NCBI GenBank assembly: GCA_031296355.1
Contig: JARLFX010000175.1
Span: forward strand, 1 to 7,929
DNA length: 7,929 nt
Direction of reading: 5' to 3'
Source of the DNA: Acidobacteriaceae bacterium
GTDB taxonomy: Bacteria; Acidobacteriota; Terriglobia; Terriglobales; Acidobacteriaceae
Shown: positions 1-6,683 of the stretch, piece by piece
How positions within the stretch are numbered: the stretch's first letter is position 1
How the letters are laid out: the number at the start of each line of letters is the position of its first letter
Position numbers and translations under genes: made by a program
Notes under the pieces: model-generated
Told to the model about the DNA's origin: nothing
Seen by the model: only the letters and a program-made list of their open reading frames with translations
The model's database searches: none

Positions 1-161
1 AAAAGGAAGTACAGCGTCCAGTGCCCGGTCACATGGGTGATCTCAGCCACTGGATCGGCGCCGAGATCCTGATGCATGGTAAACCACACCAGCAGCGCCA
101 ATGGCAGCAGACAGAGCGGGAAGACAATCCACTTCAAGAGAACGACGGCACGATTGGACAT
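1..161 (-). CDS. msrQ: MsrQ, haem-binding membrane subunit of the MsrPQ methionine-sulfoxide reductase (3' end cut off)
   Basis: Only the first 53 codons are inside the window; the gene runs off the left edge. MsrQ is an inner-membrane haem b protein that passes electrons from the quinone pool or a flavin reductase to periplasmic MsrP. The N-terminus reads MSNRAVVLLKWIVFPLCLL and has one clear hydrophobic segment at about residues 7-27. It is followed by the family hallmark LGADPVAEITHVTG (residues 33-46), which matches the LGADPV...TG stretch I recall from E. coli MsrQ (YedZ). The haem-ligand histidines would lie beyond the edge. The ATG at 159-161 begins 8 bases after the msrP stop, the usual msrP-msrQ order, so the two are probably co-transcribed. 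No strong Shine-Dalgarno sequence is visible, which fits translational coupling to msrP. The call rests on the motif plus context. Confidence 0.9.
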   Translation of the reverse strand, partial: MSNRAVVLLKWIVFPLCLLPLALLVWFTMHQDLGADPVAEITHVTGHWTLYFL

Positions 162-169
162 GGGAATGG

Positions 170-1135
170 TCAGTAATACTTACGCAGATCCATTCCATTG
201 TAGAGGCTGGATACCTGGTCAGTGTACCCATTGAATGGCAGGGTCTGCTTGATCTGTGGCAGAAAGCCTGCACCGAGACGCCGCTCAGTCTTTTGCGACC
301 AGCGCGGATGGTCAACGTAAGGATTCACGTTGGAATAGAACCCATATTCCGACGAGTTCAGATCATTCCACGTTGTATGCGGCTCTTTAGCCACAAAGCG
401 AATCTTCACGATGCTCTTGGCGCTCTTGAAACCATACTTCCACGGCACGATCAGACGGATAGGGGCGCCATCCTGATTAGGCAGCACTTCGCCGTACAGT
501 CCGAAGGTAAGCAGTGTGAGCGGGTTCATGGCTTCGTCCATGCGCAACCCTTCAGAATAGGGTTCGCTGAAGCCGCTGCTGCCAAGCTCGGGCATCTGCT
601 TCGCATCGCGCAGCGAGAGAAACTGCACATACTTCGCACTGGGTAGCGGATCACACGCTTTGATGAACTCCGCTAGCGGATAACCGTCCCATGGCACCAC
701 CATGCTCCATCCCTCTACGCAGCGGAAGCGGTAGACGCGCTCCTCGATAGGGCGATACTTCATGATGGTGTCTATATCGAAGGTGTGTGGCTGCTTGACC
801 AGCCCCTCTACGGCAACAGTCCAAGGCCGCGTCTGTAGGGTATGGGCATTTTTAGCCGGTTCGCTCTTGTCCGTGCCGAATTCATAGAAATTGTTGTAGG
901 TAGTCACCTTGCCGTAGGGAGTAAGCGCCTCGCCTGTAGTGGTGAGCTTGCCTGGGATAGTCTGGAGCTTCTGTGCTGCAAGCACGGTAGGGACGGCAAA
1001 TTGGGAGAGCCCCCCAGCGAGCGTAGCGCCCACACCAAGCGCTGCCGCGCTGGCGATAAACTGGCGGCGATTGGCAAAGACCTCGCGGGGCGTAATCTCA
1101 GACGATGCAATCGGGGGAATCCGAAATTGCGGCAT
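170..1135 (-). CDS. msrP: MsrP, periplasmic molybdopterin-dependent protein-methionine-sulfoxide reductase
   Basis: The 321-residue protein is full length for the family. MsrP (formerly YedY) reduces methionine sulfoxide in oxidised periplasmic proteins, using electrons from MsrQ. The N-terminus has a twin-arginine signal, [13 protein letters not shown] with Arg23-Arg24, then a hydrophobic stretch to about residue 52. Cleavage is probably near VLA-AQ (51-54). The sulfite-oxidase-type molybdopterin fold follows. The block [20 protein letters not shown] (residues 135-154) holds Cys139, the expected molybdenum ligand, and the GFK/KSAKSI segment (236-242) fits the cofactor pocket. The C-terminus reads [10 protein letters not shown]. 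The ATG at 1133-1135 is supported by an AAGGAG ribosome site 7 bases upstream. The Tat signal near the N-terminus also supports this start. msrQ follows immediately downstream. Family assignment is very secure; the range of protein substrates cannot be read from sequence. Confidence 0.97.
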   Translation of the reverse strand: MPQFRIPPIASSEITPREVFANRRQFIASAAALGVGATLAGGLSQFAVPTVLAAQKLQTIPGKLTTTGEALTPYGKVTTYNNFYEFGTDKSEPAKNAHTLQTRPWTVAVEGLVKQPHTFDIDTIMKYRPIEERVYRFRCVEGWSMVVPWDGYPLAEFIKACDPLPSAKYVQFLSLRDAKQMPELGSSGFSEPYSEGLRMDEAMNPLTLLTFGLYGEVLPNQDGAPIRLIVPWKYGFKSAKSIVKIRFVAKEPHTTWNDLNSSEYGFYSNVNPYVDHPRWSQKTERRLGAGFLPQIKQTLPFNGYTDQVSSLYNGMDLRKYY

Positions 1136-1142
1136 GTGCAGG

Positions 1143-1148
1143 CTCCTT
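1143..1148 (-). promoter_or_regulatory. Ribosome binding site of msrP
   Basis: On the minus strand this reads AAGGAG, a near-perfect Shine-Dalgarno sequence, 7 bases before the msrP ATG. It fixes the msrP start at 1135. Confidence 0.85.
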
Positions 1149-1239
1149 CACACTGTATGACACCTGCTGCCGCAGTTTGGATGCAGAGCGAGCGCCATCT
1201 ATTTGTATACGCCCGGCGCGCGTTTCTGGATGGGAATAT

Positions 1240-1246
1240 GAGAAAG
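1240..1246 (+). promoter_or_regulatory. Probable ribosome binding site deciding the start of the PIG-L-type gene
   Basis: GAGAAAG lies 8 bases before the ATG at 1255. It is a moderate Shine-Dalgarno match. Together with the signal peptide that begins just after 1255, it favours this start over the in-frame ATG at 1105, which lies inside msrP. Confidence 0.55.
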
Positions 1247-1254
1247 TGATTGCA

Positions 1255-4155
1255 ATGGCTCGAATTCACATAAAGATGATCTCCCGGGTGGTACTGGCGC
1301 TGGCCGGACTTTGCTGCTGCGCTCATGCCCAGGATGGACCGGCAGCCAACCCCTATATTCTGCCGCAGCAGACCGTTCGTCAGTTGCCCGCCAACCAGGG
1401 TGCCACTGCCCTTTGGGAGACGCTGCAGCGGCTGCATACGCGCGCCAGCCTGCTGATGATTGTGGCCCACCCAGACGACGAGGACGGCGGCATGCTGACC
1501 TATGAATCGCGCGGCCTAGGCGTGCGTACCGGCATGCTGACGCTTACCCGCGGAGAAGGCGGCCAGAATGTAATGACCGGCGACTTCAACGACGCTCTGG
1601 GGCTGATCCGCACACAGGAACTGCTCGCCGCCGACCGATACTTCGGCATCGACCAGATGTGGGGCACAGTTGCAGATTTTGGCTTCTCCAAAACCATGGA
1701 TGAGACGCTGGCAAACTGGGGCTACCAACGCGTCCTTTGCGATGCAGTGCGCGCGGTGCGGGTCTACCGGCCTCTGGTGGTTACATCGGTTTTCATCGGC
1801 GGCGTAACGGATGGGCATGGCCATCACCAGGTTGTGGGACGGCTGGCACAGGAAGTCTTTAACGTTGCGGGTGATCCGAACGTCTGCCCTGATCAGATTG
1901 CGGAAGGATTGCAACCCTGGCAGCCGCTGAAAGTCTACGAACGCGTGCCAACTTACTCTATTTCGCCAAAGGGCATTTACGACTATGCCACGGGCAAATA
2001 TGCACCCGCGAAGTTTTACAGCTACATCACAAAAACGTGGTCGAACGAGACACCATCGACGAACGTGGTCATCCCTGAGGGCACATACAGCCCACTTCTC
2101 GGCATGAGCTATCTGCAGTTTGCGCGGATCGGACTGGGGCAACAGCTTTCTCAGTATGGCGGCAGTGCGCTGCCTGCTGCGGGAACGTTTGACGTTGCAT
2201 ATCACCTCTATGGACAACGGGTAAGCTGTTCTGGCGGAGGCCGCTCCACTGTGCTGGATGAAAACTGCGGAATCCGTCCTGGAGCGCCCGGTTTTTTCCA
2301 GGGCATACAGACCTCACTTGGGGGGATTCACCTGTTGGCTCCAGAGGATAAGGAGCTGCCAAACGAGCTTACGGCGATTGACAGGCTCGTTGCCCAGGCG
2401 ATGCATGAATACAGCGTGACGGATACGGCGAAGGTTGCACCGCTGCTGCATGATGGGCTCAAGAAAACGACTGCGGCGCTGGAACGGATTCAGGCATCTT
2501 CTCTTCCCGAACGGGAAAAATACGACGTAGCCCAGGAGTTGAAGCGAAAGCAGGCTCAATTCAACGAAGCTCTGGTCGAGTCTCTCGGCCTTTCCATCCG
2601 CGCACAGGTTGCAAGCGCCTCCAGCAAAACCAGCGGTATCTCATTAGTGCAAGCCAGTTCCGACACTCTGACAGCAGCGACTCCAGGAGAGACTTTTCCC
2701 GTAGAAGTGCAGATAAACTTTCCATCTTCTGTGCGATTGACAGCGCCATCAATCCACATCGCAGGAGTATCGAACGCGATTCGGATTGACGATCAGAATG
2801 GGGTAGCTTGCAATGTTTGCACCCTCGGAGAGAATCATCCCGAAATCCAGCGCTTCAACATATCCATCCCCGCAGACGCATCCCCGACGCGACCATACTT
2901 CACCCGCCCCAGCATCGAGCAGCCCTACTACAACATCGCAGATGCAAGCCTGCGCGGCCAATCCACGTCGCCCTACCCGCTCACTGCATGGGCAACGGTC
3001 AACTACAACGGCATGCCCATTACACTGGGTGAAATCGTTCAGACTGCGCACCGTGTCGTCGGCCAGGGTGTCGTCTATCAGCCTCTGGTGATCGTACCCG
3101 CCATCTCCATCGCCCTACAGCCCACTGCCGGAATCATCCCGCTCGACGCAACCACCCTCCATCTCACCGCCCACATACATGGCGACGAACCAGAGGGCGG
3201 CAGCGGCTCCGTTCATCTCAAGCTCCCCGCAGGCTGGACCGCATCTCCCACCAGCGCGCCCTTCCACCTTACCCATCGCAGCGAAGAAACCACCATCGAC
3301 TTTACCGTCACGCCGCAGCATCTCTCCGCGCAAAGCTACACCATCGCCGCCATTGCAGAGAGCAACGGCAAGCAGTACACCGAGGGGTACACCACCGTCG
3401 GCTATCCCGGCCTTCCTCCGACCAACATCTACCGCTCCGCCACCTGGCGCGCCAGCGGCGTAGATGTCCACATCGCCCCCGGCCTGCGCATCGCCTATCT
3501 CATGGGTACGGGAGACGACGTGCCCGCCTCACTCGCCGCCCTCGGCGTGCTGGTGCATCCGCTCACCACATCAGATCTCGCCACCGCCGACCTCTCGCAG
3601 TTTGACGAGATTATCCTCGGCGTCCGCGCTTACACCGCCCATCCCGAGCTAGAGCATCTCCAATCGCGCCTGGCCAAATACACCGAAGCTGGCGGCGTCG
3701 TGATCGTGCAGTACAACTCAGCCCCTTTCGCCAGTACCGCGGAGCATCCTCTCGCGCCCTATCCGCTTTCCCTCGGCAGCTTTGCCGAAAACGTAGTGGA
3801 CGAGCACGCTGCTGTCTCCCTGCTCTCTCCCTCGCATCCTCTCCTCACTTGGCCCAACACCATCACCCCACAGGACTTTGACAACTGGATTGCAGAGCGC
3901 GGCCACTCCTTCCTGCACTCGTGGGACGAGCACTATGTACCACTAACTGAAACGCACGATGCAGATCAGGATCCTCAGCGCGGCGGCCTCCTCTATGCGC
4001 GTAGCGGCTGCGGAGCCTATGTTTATGTAGCCTATGCGCTCTATCGACAGCTTCCAGAAGGCGTCCCAGGTGCCTATCGCATCTTCGCCAATCTCCTCAG
4101 CCTGCCGAAGAATACGCATGCCGAGACAGGACCCGGTTGCACGCTGCCACGCTAG
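1255..4155 (+). CDS. Large exported PIG-L/LmbE-family deacetylase-like protein with C-terminal beta and amidotransferase-like domains
   Basis: The 966-residue protein is far longer than single-domain PIG-L enzymes (about 230-300 residues). PIG-L/LmbE proteins are zinc hydrolases that remove N-acetyl groups, typically from GlcNAc-type sugars. Residues 1-25 are a Sec signal peptide, probably cleaved after CCAHA. No good lipobox is present despite three Cys. The PIG-L domain spans about 65-300: AHPDDE at 71-76 supplies His72 and Asp75 as zinc ligands with Asp74 as likely base, and DGHGHHQ at 186-192 supplies the third histidine. A charged helical stretch lies at about 390-445. A beta-rich region with CNVC (519-522) follows, then a NEW3-like beta-sandwich at about 617-715. 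A Rossmann-like domain resembling class I amidotransferase or ThuA folds lies at about 742-950; it has GGVVIVQYNS (813-822) where a nucleophile Cys would be expected. An in-frame ATG at 1105 exists but overlaps msrP; 1255 starts directly at the signal peptide. The natural substrate is unknown; a glycan or glycoconjugate outside the cytoplasm is inferred. Confidence 0.85.
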   Translation: MARIHIKMISRVVLALAGLCCCAHAQDGPAANPYILPQQTVRQLPANQGATALWETLQRLHTRASLLMIVAHPDDEDGGMLTYESRGLGVRTGMLTLTRGEGGQNVMTGDFNDALGLIRTQELLAADRYFGIDQMWGTVADFGFSKTMDETLANWGYQRVLCDAVRAVRVYRPLVVTSVFIGGVTDGHGHHQVVGRLAQEVFNVAGDPNVCPDQIAEGLQPWQPLKVYERVPTYSISPKGIYDYATGKYAPAKFYSYITKTWSNETPSTNVVIPEGTYSPLLGMSYLQFARIGLGQQLSQYGGSALPAAGTFDVAYHLYGQRVSCSGGGRSTVLDENCGIRPGAPGFFQGIQTSLGGIHLLAPEDKELPNELTAIDRLVAQAMHEYSVTDTAKVAPLLHDGLKKTTAALERIQASSLPEREKYDVAQELKRKQAQFNEALVESLGLSIRAQVASASSKTSGISLVQASSDTLTAATPGETFPVEVQINFPSSVRLTAPSIHIAGVSNAIRIDDQNGVACNVCTLGENHPEIQRFNISIPADASPTRPYFTRPSIEQPYYNIADASLRGQSTSPYPLTAWATVNYNGMPITLGEIVQTAHRVVGQGVVYQPLVIVPAISIALQPTAGIIPLDATTLHLTAHIHGDEPEGGSGSVHLKLPAGWTASPTSAPFHLTHRSEETTIDFTVTPQHLSAQSYTIAAIAESNGKQYTEGYTTVGYPGLPPTNIYRSATWRASGVDVHIAPGLRIAYLMGTGDDVPASLAALGVLVHPLTTSDLATADLSQFDEIILGVRAYTAHPELEHLQSRLAKYTEAGGVVIVQYNSAPFASTAEHPLAPYPLSLGSFAENVVDEHAAVSLLSPSHPLLTWPNTITPQDFDNWIAERGHSFLHSWDEHYVPLTETHDADQDPQRGGLLYARSGCGAYVYVAYALYRQLPEGVPGAYRIFANLLSLPKNTHAETGPGCTLPR

Positions 4156-4201
4156 AGATGCAAACTGACTGAAGCGCTTTTATTGAGCGAACAGATTACC
4201 C

Positions 4202-4206
4202 GAGGA
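4202..4206 (+). promoter_or_regulatory. Ribosome binding site deciding the start of the hydratase-like gene
   Basis: GAGGA lies 6 bases before the ATG at 4213. It favours that ATG over the in-frame TTG at 4183, which has no comparable site upstream. Confidence 0.7.
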
Positions 4207-4212
4207 CATGTC

Positions 4213-4974
4213 ATGACCGGAGCACGACGCGAGCAACTTGAACAGGCAGCGAATCTTTTTCTGGATGCACGGCGAACAGGCAAGCTGATCGAAAATCTTC
4301 CAGAGGCCCTTCGCCCCACTTCGCTGGAGGAAGCCTACGTCGTGCAGGACGAGATGATGAAGGCCTACGAGCCCATCGGCGGCTGGAAGATCGGCGGCCC
4401 ACCGACCGACATCCCCTTCTTCGCCCCCATGCCCACCTCTTGGATGGCCGCCAGCGGCAGCACCTTTAAAGGACACAACTTACGCGGGTTGGAAGCCGAG
4501 ATCGCTTTCCAGATCGGTCATGACCTGCCACCACGCACCACGCCTTACTCGCGCGAAGAAGTGATCGCAGCCATTGGGTCCTGCCATCCGGCGATTGAGA
4601 TTCTCGAACTTGGCCTGGCTGACATGAAGGCAGTCGACAAGTTTGTTTCCTTCGGAGACATGCAGATGCATGGCGGCTTTGTATACGGCCCTGCATTCAC
4701 TGATTGGAAGTCCCAGGACTGGGCGCAGGAATCCGTCACGCTCGCCGTGGATGGCACCATCCGTGTCGAGCGGACTGCATCGAATCCAGCAGGCACCGAT
4801 CTGATCCGCCTGCTTATCTTCCTTGCCAACGAGGGTGCACCCCGCACCGGTGGTCTCAAGAAGGGCGACTGGATCACCACCGGCAGTTGGACCGGCAACA
4901 CGTTTGCAAATGCGGATTCAAGCGTAGATGTGAATTTCAAGCACGCCGGACGCGTGACGATGCGATTTGCTTAG
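4213..4974 (+). CDS. 2-keto-4-pentenoate hydratase-like protein (MhpD / fumarylacetoacetate hydrolase superfamily)
   Basis: The 253-residue protein has the usual length of MhpD-type hydratases, metal-dependent cytosolic enzymes that hydrate 2-hydroxydienoates in aromatic meta-cleavage pathways. Relatives include oxalocrotonate decarboxylases and other 2-keto acid lyases. Visible family features are GWKIGG at 57-62 with conserved Lys59, LEAEIAF at 93-99 with metal-binding Glu94 and Glu96, HPAIEILE at 125-132 with Glu129 as third metal ligand, and LKKGDWITTGSWTG at 215-228. The stretch after GWKIG is unusual: PPTDIPFFAPMPTSWM (63-78) lacks the Asp-Tyr-Gly-like segment common in MhpD enzymes, so the substrate may differ. 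The ATG at 4213 is chosen for its GAGGA site; an in-frame TTG at 4183 would add 10 residues. It follows the deacetylase gene by 57 bases and precedes aceB by 27 bases, so it is probably in one transcript with aceB. Superfamily is secure, exact reaction is not. Confidence 0.85.
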   Translation: MTGARREQLEQAANLFLDARRTGKLIENLPEALRPTSLEEAYVVQDEMMKAYEPIGGWKIGGPPTDIPFFAPMPTSWMAASGSTFKGHNLRGLEAEIAFQIGHDLPPRTTPYSREEVIAAIGSCHPAIEILELGLADMKAVDKFVSFGDMQMHGGFVYGPAFTDWKSQDWAQESVTLAVDGTIRVERTASNPAGTDLIRLLIFLANEGAPRTGGLKKGDWITTGSWTGNTFANADSSVDVNFKHAGRVTMRFA

Positions 4975-4991
4975 ACATATCACCCACCAAT

Positions 4992-4996
4992 AGGAG
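4992..4996 (+). promoter_or_regulatory. Ribosome binding site of aceB
   Basis: AGGAG lies 5 bases before the ATG at 5002, inside the 27-base gap after the hydratase-like gene. It confirms the aceB start. Confidence 0.85.
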
Positions 4997-5001
4997 CAAG
5001 C

Positions 5002-6615
5002 ATGACAGAACCGATTCAGTTGGACGGCGTGGAATTTCACGCCCCCATCAGCGGAACTTACACCGGCATTCTTACGCCGGAAGCAGTCGCCTTCCTCGTC
5101 GATCTGCAGCGCACCTTCAACACTCACCGCAAGGACTTGCTGGCCGCACGCGTGGAGCGCCAGAAGCTACTGGACGCAGGCGTGAAGCCGGATTTTCTTC
5201 CGGAGACCAAAGCCATCCGCAACGCCGAATGGACCGTGGCGCCCCTGCCGAAAGACCTTCTGGACCGTCGTGTGGAGATCACCGGACCAGTGGATCGCAA
5301 GATGATCATCAACGCACTGAACTCTGGCGCGAAGGTATTCATGGCTGATTTCGAAGACTCCAGTACACCCACCTGGGCGAATCTACTGGACGGGCAGATC
5401 AACCTGCGCGATGCTGTACGTCGCAGCATCACCTACTCTGATCCGCTGTCGAAGAAAAATTACGCACTGAATGACACGACCGCTGTGCTCTTTGTGCGGC
5501 CACGCGGCTGGCACCTGGAAGAGCGCCACGTCGTAGTAGATGGAGAGCCTATGTCTGGCTCTATCTTCGATTTCGGTCTGTACTTCTTCCACAACGCCAA
5601 AGAGCTGCTCTCCCGCGGCACCGGCCCCTACTTCTATCTACCTAAGATGGAGTCGCATCTGGAAGCCCGTCTCTGGAACGACATCTTTATCCGCGCAGAA
5701 AAAAACCTCGGCGTGCCGCAAGGCAGCATTAAGGGCACCGTGCTGATCGAAACCATTCTCGCAACATTTGAGATGGATGAGATTCTTTACGAGTTGCGTG
5801 AGCACTCCGCCGGTTTGAACTGCGGCCGTTGGGACTACATCTTCAGCTTCATCAAGAAATTCTCCAATGATCCCGCCGCCATCCTGCCCGACCGCGCGCA
5901 GGTCACCATGGCAACGCATTTCATGCGCAGCTACTCCAAGCTCGCCATTAAGACCTGCCACCGACGCAACGTCTCCGCCATGGGCGGCATGTCCGCCTTC
6001 ATTCCCATCAAGAGCGATCCCGACGCCAACGAGAAAGCTCTCGCACAGGTCCGCACCGACAAGGAACGCGAAGCCGGCGACGGACACGACGGCACCTGGG
6101 TGGCCCACCCCGGCCTGGTCCCCATCGCTATGGAAATATTCAACCGCATCATGCCGCAGCCCAACCAGATCGACAAGCAGTTGCCGGACTACACCACCAC
6201 TGCTGCCGATCTGCTCCAGATCCCCCCGGGTGAAATCACCGGAGCTGGCCTGAAGCAGAACGTTGCAGTAGGCCTCGGATATGTAGAGGCATGGTTACGC
6301 GGCATTGGCTGCGTGCCGCTCTTCAATTTAATGGAAGATGCAGCGACTGCAGAGATCAGCCGCGCACAGTTATGGCAATGGGTGCACCATAGCGCGAAAC
6401 TTACAGACGGCCGCACAGTTGACATTGCCCTGGTGGAGTCGGCCATCCACGAAGAGCTGGCTAAGGTGAAGCCCAACGTAGATGCAGCGCGCTGTGAAGC
6501 GTATGAGAAGGCTTCCAGGCTGATGCGCGAATTAATCCGCGCGCCGAAGTTCGTGGATTTCCTGACACTGCCTGCCTACACGCAGGTGTTGCAGGAAGAG
6601 GGCCTCGGTGCCTGA
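5002..6615 (+). CDS. aceB: Malate synthase A
   Basis: The 537-residue protein matches the length of isoform A enzymes (E. coli about 533), not the ~720-residue isoform G. It condenses glyoxylate with acetyl-CoA to malate in the cytosol, the second step of the glyoxylate shunt. The family signature REHSAGLNCGRWDYIF is intact at 266-281. Catalytic residues line up closely with E. coli numbering as I recall it: Arg166 in FVRPRGWH, Mg ligands Glu250 (VLIET) and Asp278 (RWDY), and the catalytic base Asp446 in NLMEDAATAEI (442-451). The barrel start GAKVFMADFEDSSTPTW (109-125) and WVAHPGLVPIA (366-376) are also typical. All key residues are present, so the enzyme should be active. It is not followed by aceA; downstream is a convergent gene and a terminator. 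The tight upstream hydratase-like gene suggests shared transcription. Confidence 0.98.
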   Translation: MTEPIQLDGVEFHAPISGTYTGILTPEAVAFLVDLQRTFNTHRKDLLAARVERQKLLDAGVKPDFLPETKAIRNAEWTVAPLPKDLLDRRVEITGPVDRKMIINALNSGAKVFMADFEDSSTPTWANLLDGQINLRDAVRRSITYSDPLSKKNYALNDTTAVLFVRPRGWHLEERHVVVDGEPMSGSIFDFGLYFFHNAKELLSRGTGPYFYLPKMESHLEARLWNDIFIRAEKNLGVPQGSIKGTVLIETILATFEMDEILYELREHSAGLNCGRWDYIFSFIKKFSNDPAAILPDRAQVTMATHFMRSYSKLAIKTCHRRNVSAMGGMSAFIPIKSDPDANEKALAQVRTDKEREAGDGHDGTWVAHPGLVPIAMEIFNRIMPQPNQIDKQLPDYTTTAADLLQIPPGEITGAGLKQNVAVGLGYVEAWLRGIGCVPLFNLMEDAATAEISRAQLWQWVHHSAKLTDGRTVDIALVESAIHEELAKVKPNVDAARCEAYEKASRLMRELIRAPKFVDFLTLPAYTQVLQEEGLGA

Positions 6616-6627
6616 TTGTCTTTCCAA

Positions 6628-6672
6628 AAATGAATGGCCGCTTACCTGAAAAATGTAAGCGGCCATTCATTT
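6628..6672. terminator. Bidirectional rho-independent terminator between aceB and mmsA
   Basis: A perfect 18-bp inverted repeat has arms at 6628-6645 and 6655-6672 and a 9-base loop (CTGAAAAAT). The stem has a GC core (GGCCGC) and A/T-rich ends. In the mmsA direction the stem ends in a T run (ATTTTTGG), a good terminator tail; in the aceB direction the tail is weaker (ATTTCT). It lies 12 bases after the aceB stop and 11 bases after the mmsA stop, so it most likely ends both convergent transcripts. Confidence 0.88.
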
Positions 6673-6683
6673 CTACAGTGAAA

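Larger units (their letters stand above)
1136..1254. promoter_or_regulatory. Divergent intergenic region between msrP and the PIG-L-type gene
   Basis: This 119-base region must hold the promoters of msrP-msrQ (leftward) and of the exported deacetylase (rightward). I see no promoter pair with good spacing on either strand. Weak elements are TTGGAT at 1177-1182 and the palindrome GTATAC at 1205-1210, but their separation is too long for a standard sigma-70 promoter. No obvious operator repeat was found. The regulatory role is inferred from gene orientation only. Confidence 0.5.

Noticed and set aside
101..646. Plus-strand open frame of 181 codons opposite msrP
   Set aside because: It is antisense to msrP, has no recognisable domain, and runs across both msrP and the start of msrQ, which have strong family matches.
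1312..1320. Possible lipoprotein signal from the three Cys at residues 20-22 of the exported deacetylase
   Set aside because: None of the three Cys has a proper lipobox at -3 to -1, and an AHA signal peptidase I site follows directly.
1516..2217. Minus-strand open frame of 233 codons inside the exported deacetylase gene
   Set aside because: It lies opposite the zinc-motif region of a well-supported gene, is rich in Arg, Cys and His as shadow frames often are, and shows no family motif.
3046..3077. Short direct repeat GTGTCGTC in the exported deacetylase gene
   Set aside because: It is only 8 bases, in coding sequence, and explained by the VVGQGVV peptide.
3115..3471. Gly-rich minus-strand open frame, resembling low-complexity protein
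   Set aside because: It reflects the C-rich stretch of the exported deacetylase gene on the other strand; no ribosome site or domain supports it.
4175..4189. Small hairpin (CGCT...AGCG) between the deacetylase and hydratase-like genes
   Set aside because: The stem is only 4 bp and no T run follows the hairpin, so it is too weak to call a terminator.
4183..4212. TTG start of the hydratase-like gene at 4183
   Set aside because: It has no ribosome site, while the ATG at 4213 has GAGGA at good spacing and gives a normal family length.
5638..6108. Minus-strand open frame of 156 codons inside aceB
   Set aside because: It is antisense to the most conserved part of malate synthase and its length follows from codon bias in aceB.
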